The translations under genes and the position numbers were made by a program. Source: Dysidea avara (taxonomy: Eukaryota > Porifera > Demospongiae > Dictyoceratida > Dysideidae). From it: 64,000 bases of DNA. The DNA is taken from NCBI RefSeq assembly GCF_963678975.1, contig NC_089273.1, forward strand, positions 25,252,356 to 25,316,355, given 5' to 3'. This document shows, piece after piece, positions 11,706-24,255 of this stretch. Positions within the stretch are counted from its first letter, which is position 1. Each line of letters opens with the position of its first letter. Below the pieces are notes generated by a model that saw only the letters and a list, made by a program, of their open reading frames with translations, was not told where the DNA came from and made no database searches.

Positions 11706-13680
11706 TAGGTCTCTAACTATTACTTAATGGTTGCAGAAATTTTCAGGCTTTCTGTATGTGTTTTTGAACATTAAGTTAGACTTTTTTTCAAGTTCATAGA
11801 ATCGGGTGTGTATGAAAAGTCCCATTTTCGCAAATCTGGCCTAATTTTTTTAACTTAAGTTTTTATTCTTTTACAGTTGAAGGCTTTTTTACGGTTTGCA
11901 AACATCCTTTTGTTTTGTTAAGATTCACAAACTACATCAACAATGTTAGCCTAACATTCCATGCACAATTGTGGTGCACTGTAGCAAACTTTAAAAATTA
12001 ATAATGCCAAAATAAGTTCAGTGATGTTGTGAGCTACAGTATGTTGCTTAAAGTTGCTTAAAGGCTACAATATTATTATTCCATGTGTTTTGCATTTAGT
12101 TACCATAAGCTAGTTATTCATAAGAAAACATATCGCAATCAAATCATAAACTGCACTAAAGTGTTTTGTAGTTGCAATTGTCTAAAGTGTTTTTTTTATG
12201 AAAATTCTCTCGACAAAGTAGTCTGGTTATCATTTTGAATGTGTGCCAGAAAGAATATGCTTCCTTTTAACTTGAGAGATATATATGTAAGAGTTATACC
12301 ACAGGCATGGGTGCTTTGCCTGGTATATATTATACACCACTTTTATTAGTGTGGGCATTCAAAGGCACTGTTTGGCGTTTAACTAGCATATTTCCTGGCA
12401 ATATCATAGGAATGCATAGATTCCCATGGCTTTGATGTCCAACTAGTTCAAAGATACAATACACTTTGAGTCATTATATTGAGCAATATGGAGCATTACA
12501 TTGTGGGATTCAATATTAGTTTCTTATCCAGGCGCTGAGTGTACTTGCAAAATAATAACTTATTATCCATGATAAATGATCACTGAATAGAGTAATTGTT
12601 AGGGTAATGCTTGAATGCATATCACAGCATAATTCATACACAAATTAATACTGACTGTACTTATTCCATCTATGTTTAGGTATTGGAACTAATAGTTCAA
12701 AAATTCTACCTTGGTTCAAATAAAAACAGACCACAGCCCTCAATAGTGAATAACCTTAGAGTCATTTATAGATTTGAGGTTCATTCTGTCTTATTATAGG
12801 GAATCTTTAAAATAGTTGTTCCAATACTGAATAAAGACGGGGTTAGAATAGGTAGTATTGGAACACTATTTTTGCTGTGTATATACTTCTATAGTTCTAT
12901 GCATCACGTATTAGCCATTTGAGCAGACCATGGAACAAGATCACTTTTAAATAGATTAGTCCTAAGTACAGTGTACTTTACTTATAATAATAGTAACATA
13001 CTTACTGTCCCAAAAGTGAAGTTACTGCAGTAGTCTTAATGCACGTAGTGCAAAGCAGTAAAGATAAAAACTCAAAACTTACAATTGTACGTAATTATAA
13101 GTTCTAACATTGCATATTGAAGCATAATAACACATGAGTAACATTTTGAGGGCTATTAGCCCATGTTTTTAAAACCACATTCAGTCATCAGATAAATGCA
13201 CTGTATGAAACCAACTGGGTGAGTGTTCTGTAGTTCTTTCACCAATTACGTAGGTGAGTGCATTATCACTTATACCATTGCTGCTTAGGGTTTGCTGATA
13301 CACCATCACCCACCACACTTGTGCATGCAGCCCTTGGGTCTGACTGTATATTTAAATCAGCAAAATCCCTTTCAGCCATGGTATAACTACATACATACAT
13401 GCATGTATACATATATTATACACACACATATATATATATAAATACACTCGTGAAGCATGCCAGCAGTTTCTTACATGTGTAGGTTATTAACCAATGTGGC
13501 ACATATTAGTTATACCATGGGCACTTGTGCTTTGCGTGATATACACACACTCGCACTCGGGCTAATTCCCTTGTGCTCGTGCGTATATATCAGGCAAAAC
13601 ACTCATGCCCATGGTTTAATAATTACATAATATAATATATATATTATATGTAAGAGTTAATACACTGCTGTGAGTGTGCT

Positions 13681-13800
13681 ATACATCAAAATAATATAGC
13701 ATGGAAAAGAGTGAGAGAGAGACAAAATAGCATAAGGCAAAGCTAGGTGCTATGTATATTTGGTCTCGAGACCATTATTTGAATGCTATATTTGATGTAT
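13681..13800. repeat. Inverted repeat (ATACATCAAA / TTTGATGTAT ends)
   Basis: Terminal arms ATACATCAAAATAATATAGCAT and ATGCTATATTTGATGTAT are inverted, with a perfect internal palindrome TGGTCTCGAGACCA. Probably a small MITE. The same sequence is at 45847-45966. Confidence 0.7.
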
Positions 13801-14529
13801 AACATGACCCGGCCGGGCAGTAATATTAATTGTTACAGAGAACCACCAACTTAAGGTACAAGCAAGAATCATTAAACAATTACTGGAAACTCATGGAGTA
13901 CTTCTGAAATTGATTATCCTTAGTAGAATAGGTATTTTTCCCGTGTTGCACCTTTGGATGAATCTAGCTAAGTCCAGTTTTGTAATGGCTAAAAGTTTTT
14001 GATTGCGGTACTTCATAAGCATATTATTGTGATATTCCTAGGACTCGTCCATTTATGTCAGCAAAACACGCGCCAATTCAAGTGTTCTATACCTATACAA
14101 CTGCCTTATATAGAACAGTTGTGCTCTGTATGGCTAGTATAGAATCATTATTGGTCCTCCTTTTATATATACTGTAAACCAATAGGTATGAGGTGCATTG
14201 CATTTATTATACATCCTGACTCTGAAGTCCGAGGAAATTTACTGTTGTTCACAGAGGGATTTATCAACAGTAATATGGAAATTGTTTATTCTGTGGACAC
14301 ATTCACTTTGAGGTGGAAATGACTCAAGGGGGAAACAAGGATTTATGAGGGGGGGAGGGCAATGGTGTGAAGACCCACGTGCTTACAATGTGTGTATATG
14401 CACATGACATCTAATAGTATGGAGGTACACTCCCCAATATTTATATATTTTTTGTATTTTAGACTCTCTCAGATTGCTTCTGACACATTCTTAGTATTAC
14501 CAGAAGTAATCTCAGGTTATTACAGTTCC

Positions 14530-14867
14530 CAGGGCCGCCCAGAGAAATTAAGGGGCCCAGGGCAAAGAGTTAAAGTGGGGCCCTTGACCCAAGTTGTAAG
14601 GTGAAGACCAAAAAAAAAAAAAGGTCACAACCTGTTGACAATGACAATAACTACTCATTACCCATCACCAACCATATCTCCTTATCTATAAGCTTGCTAC
14701 ACTGCTCCTCTGAAGAATACTGTGACTGCTCTATTAGAGTATATCGATCTTTTAAACAGGTATTCAGGGGGCCCTTCATGGGGCCTCCTGGGGCCCCTTT
14801 CAGGCTGGGACCCGGGGCAAAATGCCCCAGTTGCCCCCCCCCCCCCCCCCCCCTGTGGGCGGCCCTG
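14530..14867. mobile_element. hAT-like MITE, CAGGGCCGCCC family, with 8-bp target duplication
   Basis: Inverted ends CAGGGCCGCCC and GGGCGGCCCTG, flanked on both sides by ACAGTTCC (14522-14529 and 14868-14875), the 8-base duplication expected for hAT transposition. The interior has a GGTGAAGACC/poly-A/GGTCACAACC module and the CTCTATTAGAGTATATCGATC motif. The frames at 14601-15023 (+) and 14651-14929 (-) run through it and are not genes. Shared with copy 2 (46700-47011). Confidence 0.9.
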
Positions 14868-14875
14868 ACAGTTCC

Positions 14876-17800
14876 TGATGTATTCTCAGGTATACAATTC
14901 TCAGCTACTCTACATGCCAAAATACACATGTCATGTCAATATTACAGTTGTTCGAGATATAGACCATTCATTATTGGAACAATTTACCCCAGCAAATCAT
15001 TGAATCAGACTCAATTAATATAGTTTGTAACAGATTGCTGTACATCATCTTCTGAATCAATTGTCATGGCTGGACCAATAAAAATAATTGAAAATGAATT
15101 TATAGTGAGAGATCCAAATCAAGCAGCAACTCTTCCGTTCATAGACTTACTAATGATTAATTGCTGTGAACAATTATAGGGTGGTGTTGAGGGTCAGATA
15201 GCTACACGTGCCATCTGATTGATTTAGTACTGGCCAGACAGACAGACAGAGATAGACAGCTTTAGCTGATATTGTCCCAGGAAGAGTTGAAGCATCACAG
15301 CTTCAGTATACAATGTATACATACACCAAACTTAATGTAATGTAGACTTGATACATTATTTGGTGTTGTATAGTAATAATAAATAAGTAAATAAATAAAT
15401 ATAGGTACGTGCTGTAGGTAGATTTGTGTGATCGTGGTCATAGTGGTCTGACTAGCTCGATTTTTGCTGTGAGAGCCCAGCATGTGACATGTGACTTTAG
15501 TGATGACTATTAATTTTGATTATTATTAACTTGATCCCAAGACAATATGCTGCATCTAATGATTAAAACCATTTGTAGTAATTAGTGTAGCTTTGATGGA
15601 AGGTCACTGGTATGCCCTCAGAATTACAACTCCCTAAACCAATTAAATTTAATTGTTAATTTTATACATTTCAACTGTAGGTTTTCATCCCTATCCATGT
15701 ACTTGGTGATCCAAAACTTAGAACCCAGTCTAGGAAAGCTCTAGTATGAAGTTCTAGTATGAAGTATGCTGTGACTAGTATGAAGCTCTTAGTTACCTGA
15801 CTATTGACAGTAGAGTCTCCTGGATTTCTGAACAATGTCACAGAGTTCCGTCTACCATCTTCTCTCTCACCATCTACCATTTAACACAAATCATAATAAT
15901 TATCACTAGTTACTAACAACACTAATAATAGTAAACTTTAAATTAAATTTTTCTCCACCCCATAAGTAGCATTAATGATGATATGGATAGCAGTCTCCTG
16001 GATGTTTCTGCTGATATGATCAGTGAGACCCCAAAAAAGAAGCTAACATCTCCACATTCAATTTACTAAGGTTGTTGTAAAATGCTTTGCTATTGTAACA
16101 CCTTCTTCAGGTAGAGTCGATGCCACCGAACCATTAAGTTCTACAGTGGGAGGGATTGGAGAGACATCTGGACTGCTAACTAGAACAGAATGTCGTAGCT
16201 CTACAATCAATAGATCAACTGACCATTAAACAGCCAGAACATGTCACAATATAAATCAACTATGCATACTGGTGTCAATATTAAACCATAAAATCTATAT
16301 ACATTTAATAGTTAGCTAGCTAGCTATACCAAATACTTTGTTAACAGAACTTTATTACATGTCATGTGAGCAATAGTATGCATACTCATATTAGTGATGT
16401 CATAAGCAAACATACTATTCCAATTAATATTTCAAGTGCATAGCAACCTACGTACATAGTTTGAATTTTTTTTAAGTTTCTTTTTATGGAATGAAGAATG
16501 TTATTGTAGCTAACAATGTGTCTCACCACACAGTGCTTCTGTTCACCAACAACACTCCATTTTTCTTGCACACATCAACAAAACAATGCCAATGAGTTTT
16601 CTTTTAATTCAATTCATTGTTGGACACTTCATAAAAATTTTATGTAAAATAGCTAGATCATTTTTGCTTCAGTTTGTATGCAATAGCAAAAGCAAGGTGT
16701 CTTTTAGTTGTTACTCTATGTTATTAATCAATAGAGAATGCATAGCTTCTGTTGAACTGTGATGGAATCTGTTTCAGATTGAATACATGTGTTGTAATAT
16801 ACAATAGAATCTGCTGCTACCCAGCACACATTATACTACATACACATGTATGCACGTACATTGCTTAGATGGCCTCCCCGGTGCTTGACTTGCTGTTATG
16901 AATAACACAAAGTTTGTAAATTGAATGTGTGTGTGTAGAAGACACCATTTTACAAATCTGGTTACATTGTGACTGGATTTGTGAAAAAGGGGGTCTTCCA
17001 CAGAATCCACAAAATTCTATGAACTTCGAGGACCATAACTCAAGAAACATATTTATGTGAAAAAATTTCCATCCACTAAGCTATGTTGGTGCTCACTTAT
17101 GACCAAATGTGACCGGATTTGCAAAAAGGTACCTTTTCCACACATTTGACATACCAGCAAACAAAATGATGTAACACTTGCTTCCTTATACTGATTAACT
17201 TTCTCTTAGTATCAAAATGTAGCCAGATACTGTAGCTACTTTCAATGAAAATGTCAAGCAATTATACACCATGATAAAAAAGTTATGAAGCTTTAAAGTT
17301 CATAAAATGCGTCAAATTTTGTGTGTGAAAAAGGTACCTTTTTGCAACCTTGAAGTTATGAGTCGTCGAAGTTAGTAAATTAGATATGTGTGAATGACCC
17401 CTTTTTGCAAATCCAGTCACATATAATTTTGGAATGTGATGATTCAATGTACAGGGATTGTTTTCTGGTTCCAAGTGGGAAAATGAAATGCCACTTCAGT
17501 AAAAGTGCTATTTTTTAATGCTTCATGAATATCAGATAACAGCTCAATATGTGAACAGGTGTTGCAGAAACCATTTAAAAGGTAATTACAAGGTATCTGT
17601 GTAATTAAAGGCAATCAAATGCAAACTATACAGCTGGGTAATGTATTTGCTGAGAGATACCTAATGTTGATAAGACAGAACCCATTTTCATCCAAGTTTG
17701 TGAATTGTTTTCACTGTAATATAAAATATTTTATAACAAAGTTGGTATTACTGGTCTATAGTTATACAACATATCAAGCACATTTAAAACTTGTTTGATA

Positions 17801-18440
17801 AGAGATTACATTGAGGGTATGTGGATAATTAAAATTTGCTGGGCTGAATGGTTTTCATCAGTTATGGTTGTAGTACAGTTCAAATCATACTTGTGATGCA
17901 TACATACAGATATAGGATGTAGTTACCTGTTAATTCCTTAGCCATTCAACCATTTCCCAAGAACATTATAACTGTTACAGTATAATAATGATGGTTTGTT
18001 AATGTAATGAAATAATTATGCATAATTACACTGAATACATTGGGTAAGTAATGATTATATAAAATGTTTTATGCAAGCGTAAAGCATCCCCTCTAAGTTT
18101 AAGTATTATCAACCTATTTTTTTTTATTCAGTTACAGTGTTTCGTATGAATGAGTCATTTCAGTAGCACAACAGTGTCATGTAGGTGTTGCTAAGCTACA
18201 TTACTTCTCATTCCTTATAAGAAGTCCCTACCTACACAGTTGAATTCTTATAGATATTTAAACTTCATGTTCAAATTACAGTAATTGTTAATTTGAAATG
18301 AAATATAGTGCATGTACAAAGTAGCTGAAATATATGCACAATGCAGCCACATGGTTTAGAATCATGGCTGGAGTGTTGGAGTATTTGTACGTGACTGGTT
18401 GCTGTCAAGCCACAGCCATTAAGTGCACATATGGCTTTAA
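14876..18440. other. Intergenic region upstream of gene B
   Basis: AT-rich, near-identical to 47020-51040. It contains a (GACA)n tract near 15236-15260, a short AAAT repeat near 15383-15400, the MITE pair listed at 16972-17422 and the empty site GTCGTAGC (16192-16199). No open frame shows a recognisable domain. Confidence 0.5.
16972..17422. mobile_element. Composite of GTGACCGG-type MITEs
   Basis: GTGACTGGATTTGTGAAAAAG at 16972, GTGACCGGATTTGCAAAAAG at 17109 and the inverted TTTTTGCAAATCCAGTCAC near 17401-17420 suggest one element inserted in another. GGTACC occurs next to the inner copies, as in 3638-3894. Present in both block copies. Confidence 0.65.
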
Positions 18441-18448
18441 TGATTTTG

Positions 18449-18456
18449 TATAAAAG
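18449..18456 (+). promoter_or_regulatory. TATA box of gene B
   Basis: TATAAAAG in TTGTATAAAAGAAGCTG, about 113 bases upstream of the start codon. Same core as the other paralogues. Confidence 0.7.
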
Positions 18457-18568
18457 AAGCTGTTTCACCATTCACAATAGACAGCTGTGCAATATACTGT
18501 ATTTATTGGTTGCAGTTTGCAATATTCATCTACAAAATAGGTAGTTGTTAGTGATTGCATTGGAGACG

Positions 18569-20363
18569 ATGATGCTTAAGTTGCTAGCAGTCATTGCAGT
18601 TTTGAGACTGACCTTTGCAAATGGTGAGAAATTTGTATTGCAAGTACTACATCACATGTGTGACACACTTAACAGCTTGGCTAAATGCATTATGTTGTCA
18701 TTGTGTATGCAATGTAGTCAGAACAGTTTGAAATCTCAAATGTATATATCTGATAGCAAAATATATGGCTGTTAGAATCACTACTTTACTAGTGTTATCA
18801 AATTGTTTTTTCTTTGCAGATGGCTGCTTTATAGGGTCACCAGCATGTGAAAATGTGACGCCAGATTTCAATGCAACATTTGGAGAATGTTGTAACAGTT
18901 TTGATCCACTGCAGAGACAAGATTCATTTGGCAGTGGTCCAGGAATGCAAACATGCATTCGTTGTGCCACACTAGGTGAGACCATTTAATTTTACTATTA
19001 TTATAATATCATTGTATTACTGATGGTAATATCTACATAATAGGATGTCACGTGGATAAGAACTGTGCCAGTGAAACTGGTGATGAAGTTGCTACTATTG
19101 AAGAATGTTGTGCAATAAGAAACAGACGTTCCTTTAGAAACCCTGATACAGGAACTTGTCATTTATGTGCAAGTATGCAACTTTAATTTCACTTTGTGCA
19201 TCTTTAGAGTATTTGTAGTGTTGATAGTTTAGCATGACTTCACTGTGTGGTTTGAATATGAGATTCATTTATTAAAGTGTTTGAACTCTTTTACAGATTG
19301 CTTCTTTAGTGGTAGTTGTAATGGTGTTGGAACATTTGCTGACGACATGACAGACTGCTGTGCAATGCCAGGAGCTAGACGTTATAGAGATCCAATGACT
19401 ATGATGTGTGAGCGTTGCCCAGGTATGTATGCGATTTGTGTAATTTAGAAACATGTTAAGCTACAGCAAGAGATCCTCCTACCCAATTAAAATTGACTAT
19501 TGTTAATTGTTTGATGTTTAGTACTACAAACATACGCAATTATGTTGTTCATTCATTTTTATAATAATTGTTATTTACTACTAATACATTAGATATGGAG
19601 ATGTATGGTGATCCTCACTTCATTGTTCCACTACTATCAAAGGAATTATTGTGCTACTCCATCCAAGGATATCCTGGCTTGGCTTTCAACCTGATTTACA
19701 ATAAGAACTTCATCATTAATGCTCAGTTTGTGGATAGTGTTGGAGATACAAGTGAAGCTACCTGGATTGGCAAGTTGGCTGTAATCCCTCACAATTCTAA
19801 TAGCTCTGAAGCTATCATATTTGATTCTGCTGAACAGACAGTTACTGTGGTCGGTCGTGGAAGTTTCAAGGCTTCAATTATCAAGAAAATGATCATCAGC
19901 AATAATGATAAAGTCAAATTCATTCAGGGAATAGAAAAACAAACAGGAAATCCCACTGTACATGTATCATACACTGACCCACGAGCTGACTTTGATGTCA
20001 GCTTCCATAGCAACCATCTCAATGTAGACTGGAATCTAAAATATGATGAGTTTGCTGACTTACATGGACTAATGGGTAAGAGTACTTGGGTTTTCTTTAC
20101 ATTACTGATATAGTCATACATGCTTCTCCTCTGTAGGTCAATTCATGAGGAAAGGGGTTGACATTGACATACAGAGAGAGATGTTGATATACTCTGATGG
20201 ACGAGATCCAGTACCAGTCACCAGAGACTCCACAATGACTGGTGACGCTAATAGACAATGTTGGAAAGTGATGAATTATGGCCACCAAGGAGAAGGACTG
20301 ATAAAAGGAAAGATTCTCGATTATGTGGTGCCACATATTTTATCAACTGACTTTAACCTGTAA
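18569..20363 (+). CDS. Gene B: secreted cysteine-rich / ITIH C-terminal domain protein
   Basis: Six exons: 18569-18623, 18820-18975, 19044-19172, 19297-19422, 19593-20075, 20137-20363; GT-AG, all phase 1, 391 aa. The signal peptide is MMLKLLAVIAVLRLTFA. Three six-cysteine modules follow (first cysteines at CFIGSPAC, CHVDKNC, CFFSGSC), then the ITIH_C domain starting at MYGDPHFIVPL and ending ILSTDFNL. Compared with gene A one module exon is missing, which the phase 1-1 exons allow without a frame change. The frame extends upstream from a TTG at 18545, but the two ATGs at 18569/18572 directly precede the hydrophobic stretch and are preferred. From GATCCTCACTTC onward the DNA is almost identical to gene A, while introns and modules before it differ strongly. 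Confidence 0.9.
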
Positions 20364-20976
20364 CTTTCTACAAGTCACTTTACATTAATTTTGTGTTCTA
20401 TCCTTGTGCGTGCAAAGATGTGCACTTATTATTATTGTACATGTATTTAATATCAGACCTATAAGCTTATAAACAGTGTGCAACTTTATGTGTGTTACCA
20501 ATATTATTGTATTTAACATTCTGTAACTTATCATATTAACACTTTATTCACTTTGAAAGAAACAATTGTATATCAATCATCAAGCCAATACATACCACCA
20601 ATGAGTCACATGCGCTTGATGACTATACTATTGGAGGTAAAAAAACACATGCTGTAGCTAATTCACTTTATGCTGACAATTTTCTGTACATACATTGTAC
20701 TAGCAATATCACACGCACTATACCATAATTCACTCTTTATTGTTGTCAAATAATCTTCTAACATTTGTGACCGGATTTGCAAAAGGGTACCTTTTTTACA
20801 CACAAAATTTAACCCTTTATTTGAACTTAGAAGCTTCATAACTTGTTTATCATTGCATATAATTTCCTGAATGTTTCCATGAATGCAGTTAATGTATCTG
20901 ACTGCATTTGAAACTAAGAGCAAGTTAATTACATATGTCTTATGTGGATACAGGCTTCTGAAATAGTGATGATTTG
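20364..20976. other. 3' flank of gene B and upstream flank of pseudogene C
   Basis: AT-rich. A GTGACCGGATTTGCAAAAGG motif at 20767 marks the edge of another MITE of that family, close upstream of the relic TATA box. No gene seen. Confidence 0.5.
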
Positions 20977-21198
20977 TATAAAAGCAGCTGCATTGCGGTA
21001 ATCGGCAACAACAGAATCTGTGAAACTTTGCAAGTTAAGCACTGTCGATAACCATAAAGTCAAGAGCCACAGAAGGTATCAATGCAACTGGTGCAAAGTA
21101 GTACATTAATGAGCATAGTATGTACATGTTGTGAGAAAACAGGTTTAAAAAGTGGACTTTTCTCCTACTCAAGAGAGCATTGCAGCCAAACAGATGAT

Positions 21199-21838
21199 TA
21201 CCGTATAGTAAAAAACTTTGGCGGTAAAAAACTTTGACGAATTTGGCGAATAGCGTTCAATTCGCCAAAGTTTTTTTCGCCAATTATTTTAGATTATCAC
21301 ATGAGCACATTGAGTAACTAGAACTTGAGATGGTCAGCTCGTACCACCACGCCATAAAGATTGAGCTGACTTTGGAGATCTTCCTAGGAATTTGTCCTAC
21401 TGCAAGCACTCCTTCGGATAGAAAATCCGACCGGCTTCCCGGCACGTCAGCTAGTTCATCGTCTCGCGATGGATTTGACCAAATACTTTGATATACGTGA
21501 TAACCTCTGCTACTGGAGGTCACTGCGAGAAAAGTAAATAAGGTTGCTCCCTGCATCGCAAGAGATAGCGAAGCGCGCCTTTGCCGGCTACCGCGTTGTT
21601 AGATCGGTAGCTACAAAAGCCGGTACTACTGCAACCTACAACAACAACGCTAGCTACGTACCTATACACTTACTACACTACTTAACTGATGAGTTGACAC
21701 CTTGTCATTATCCTGACGTACCATATAGTAAAAACTTTGGCGAATATTATTTCAATCGCCAAAGTTTTTTTCTGCCAAATTTTTCAACAGAGGGTTTCGT
21801 CACACTTTTTTACCGCCAAAATTTTTCACTATACGGTA
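21199..21838. mobile_element. MITE with TACCGTATAG termini and TA target site
   Basis: Starts TACCGTATAGTAAAAA and ends TTTTTCACTATACGGTA. Copy 2 has the empty site GATGATTAGTAGTG (TA at 53802), so insertion at a TA is readable. Inner repeats of CGCCAAAGTTTTTT at about 21263 and 21757, and a second ACCATATAGTAAAAAC at 21719, suggest a composite with a captured or older centre. The GC-richer centre has open frames at 21284-21556 (-) and 21544-21870 (+) with no recognised domain. Confidence 0.8.
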
Positions 21839-23576
21839 TTAGTGATAGTAAAGGTGTCCAGCAAAGATAAGTGCAGTTTAGCTCCCAGCCATTACAAGTT
21901 ATAGTGTTAGTGGATAGCTACGTAGGCCATAGCATACTACACACTTTTATTAGCTATGTCCACATAGGAAAATGTATGTCGAAAAATTTTATTAGCTAAT
22001 CATTAATCATAAATTAAGTGTCAAAAATTTAAATTTGAAACATTTTTAGTGAGTCAAGCAGTAGTATAAATGAGCCAAATTTTGAAAGCTTGTGTTTAGC
22101 TCAATGTGTAGCTACTAGTTATAGCTGTATGTTGCCATAGATAATCAATTATCTATATAGAAGTACTATTTCCTTTTGTAGTGGCATGACACATTAGTTC
22201 ACCATCGTGTAACATTATACGTTTAAACATTGCAGCATTATTCCTGCATTATGCAACACTTTTACTACTTGGCAAATTCATTTAGAAGTACTGATACATT
22301 CATTCATGGTGCTACGCTTAATGAGATATCATGTTATTTTGAACAAATTGTCTATGATGCTTAGTAAGATGTCAAAAAATAACTGTGCAAGTACAGTAAG
22401 GATGGTGATGAAATAGACAGTTTCTGAATTAATGCTGTACAATGAGGAATAAGTGATCTTTTGGAAATTCCAATGATGGAACATATCAACTTTGCAGTAG
22501 TATGTTAATTGCATGGACATGTAAATTCTTATCAAATATTAATAAATTTACTTATGTATGTGCGGATTGCTACAAAAGCAAGAATTGTGAAGTAAATAAC
22601 AAGCATATGCAGACACACTGGATAAACATTGTTCACTACCTAGACAAGGTTCCTACCTGACACAGAGACCTGCCAAACCTGGCTGCCCGGGTGTGCAAAG
22701 TAGCGTAAGTACTAGCCTACTAATTTTTGGGTTTAGTGCAATAGCAGATTTTATAAAGAATTTATTATTATTGTAATTTAGTTATGTATAATATGCATGA
22801 ACATGTTATTAGTTACATTCCATACAGTGACCATTTACACCTTCAGCAAATCCAACAGACATATTAGGGAAATCCTCATTTCATTGTCCCACTACTATCA
22901 AAGGAATTATTGTGTTACTCCATCCAAGGATATCCTGGCTTGGCTTTAAACCTGATTTACAATAAGAACTTCATCATTAATGCTCAGTTTGTGGATAGTG
23001 TTGGAGATACAAGTGAAGCTACCTGGATTGGCAAGTTGGCTGTAATCCCTCACCACTCCAATAGCTCTGAAGCTATCATATTTGATTCTGCTGAACAGAC
23101 GGTGACTGTGGTAGGTTGTGGAAGTTTCCAAGGTTCAATTATCAAGAAAATAATAATCAGCGAGGACAGTAAAGTCAAATTCATTCAGGGAATAGAAAAA
23201 CAAACAGGAAATCCCACTGTACATGTATCATACACTGACCCACGAGTTGACTTTGATGTCAGTTTCCATAGCAACCATCTCAATGTGAGCTGGAATTTAA
23301 AATGATGAATTTGCTGGTTTGCATGGACTAATGGGTAAGAAGTTTAATATTAGCATTATACGCTAAAAACTATACATGTCTTTCTCTACAGGCCAATTTA
23401 TGAGGAAAGGTGTTGACATTGACACACAGAAACAGATGTTGATTTACTCTGATGGACGAGATCCAGTACCAGTAACCAGGGACTCCACGATGACTGGTGA
23501 TAGTGGTAAACAATGTTGGAAAGTGATGAATTTTGGTCATCAAGGAGAGGGACTGATAGAGGGAAAGATCCTAGAT

Positions 23577-24205
23577 CAGCATTGAAACCGGGTCACTACT
23601 GCTGACACTGACCCGGATTAATTAAAGCCGAGGCGATCGATAAGAGCTATGTTTCGGGTAGTCTCGAGCAAGCGAGACTACAAGTGTACGTTTTCAGCGT
23701 TCGATTCGTGTTGAGTAAACGAATAGTTATGTGATAACTAAGCCTAAAAAGTTTATAATTTAAAATCAGTCAGTAGGTTTGGTTCCACGTAGCTACTGTA
23801 AGTTTACAGGCAGCAATTGGGTGTGGCTTCGTGCATACCTAGTATTACAATTTCCCGATATATTAAAATGGGTGTGGCACACAAAAGTACTTATCCTGCT
23901 GCAAGACTAGACTATATACAACTCGTACAATGATCGATTAGTGGGCGTGGCTCCACGTAAGCTTGCAGACAGCAACGGACAGTTTCGTGCTACAGACAGC
24001 ACTTACTAATAAATGGGCGTGGTTGAGCGTATGTTTGTAACGCGATAAGTGGGCGTGGCTCACGAAAGAGCTACGCGAGTAGCGTTTATAAGTTTCCACG
24101 ATGTCAAACGAACAATTGCGTTTCTCACGTGATCCAATCCCGGTCAGACCCGGATAATTTGTAAACCGGGTCGGACCCGGATGACCCGACCCGGTTTCAA
24201 CGCTG
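23577..24205. mobile_element. hAT-like MITE inside the last exon of pseudogene C
   Basis: Inverted ends CAGCATTGAAACCGGGTC and GACCCGGTTTCAACGCTG flanked by an exact 8-base duplication TCCTAGAT (23569-23576 and 24206-24213). Removing one duplication restores the reading GKILDYVVPH known from gene D. The element is 629 bp with no transposase frame. A related copy is at about 250-702. Confidence 0.95.
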
Positions 24206-24255
24206 TCCTAGATTATGTGGTGCCGCACATCCTTTCTGCTGACTTTAACCTCTAA

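Larger units (their letters stand above)
10856..14529. other. Intergenic region downstream of gene A
   Basis: Holds the 3' flank of gene A (candidate poly-A signal AATAAA at 10993-10998, changed to AATTAA in copy 2) and several inverted repeats listed separately. The rest is AT-rich without a recognisable gene. A pair of stretches (11447 ATGACTGGATTTGCAAAATG and about 11820 CCCATTTTCGCAAATCTGG) looks like the ends of a GTGACCGG-type MITE. A TTATACCA..GGGCA foldback lies at about 13510-13610. Confidence 0.5.
20977..24255 (+). pseudogene. Pseudogene C: decayed gene D-type paralogue with ITIH_C
   Basis: Alignment by eye to gene D recovers every part. The TATA box TATAAAAGCAGCTG is at 20977, the exon 1 relic (TGCAAGTT, CATAAAG) about 20998-21080, the exon 2 relic 22176-22325 (GTTCACCATCGTGTAAC), exon 3 relic 22362-22514 (AACTGTGCAAGTA, CCAATGATGGAACAT) and exon 4 relic 22568-22688. 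The ITIH_C exon is at about 22859-23334 and the last exon at 23392-24255. The module exons are full of stops and shifts. The ITIH_C exon is still about as similar to its paralogues as working copies are, but has a TAG before its GNPHF and a 2-base deletion at about 23302 giving LK-stop. The last exon is split by a hAT-like MITE (23577-24205). Another element (21199-21838) sits in the first intron area. Confidence 0.85.

Noticed and set aside
14601-15023. 140-codon frame
   Set aside because: It runs through the hAT-like MITE and its poly-C tract, and copy 2 changes the frame.
18545-18775. Open frame starting upstream of gene B and running through its first intron
   Set aside because: It uses a TTG and reads across a clear splice donor (ATG|GTGAGA); the homologous genes all splice there.
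21544-21870. 108-codon frame as a gene
   Set aside because: It extends across the right end of the TACCGTATAG element into flanking DNA, so it cannot be a conserved gene.
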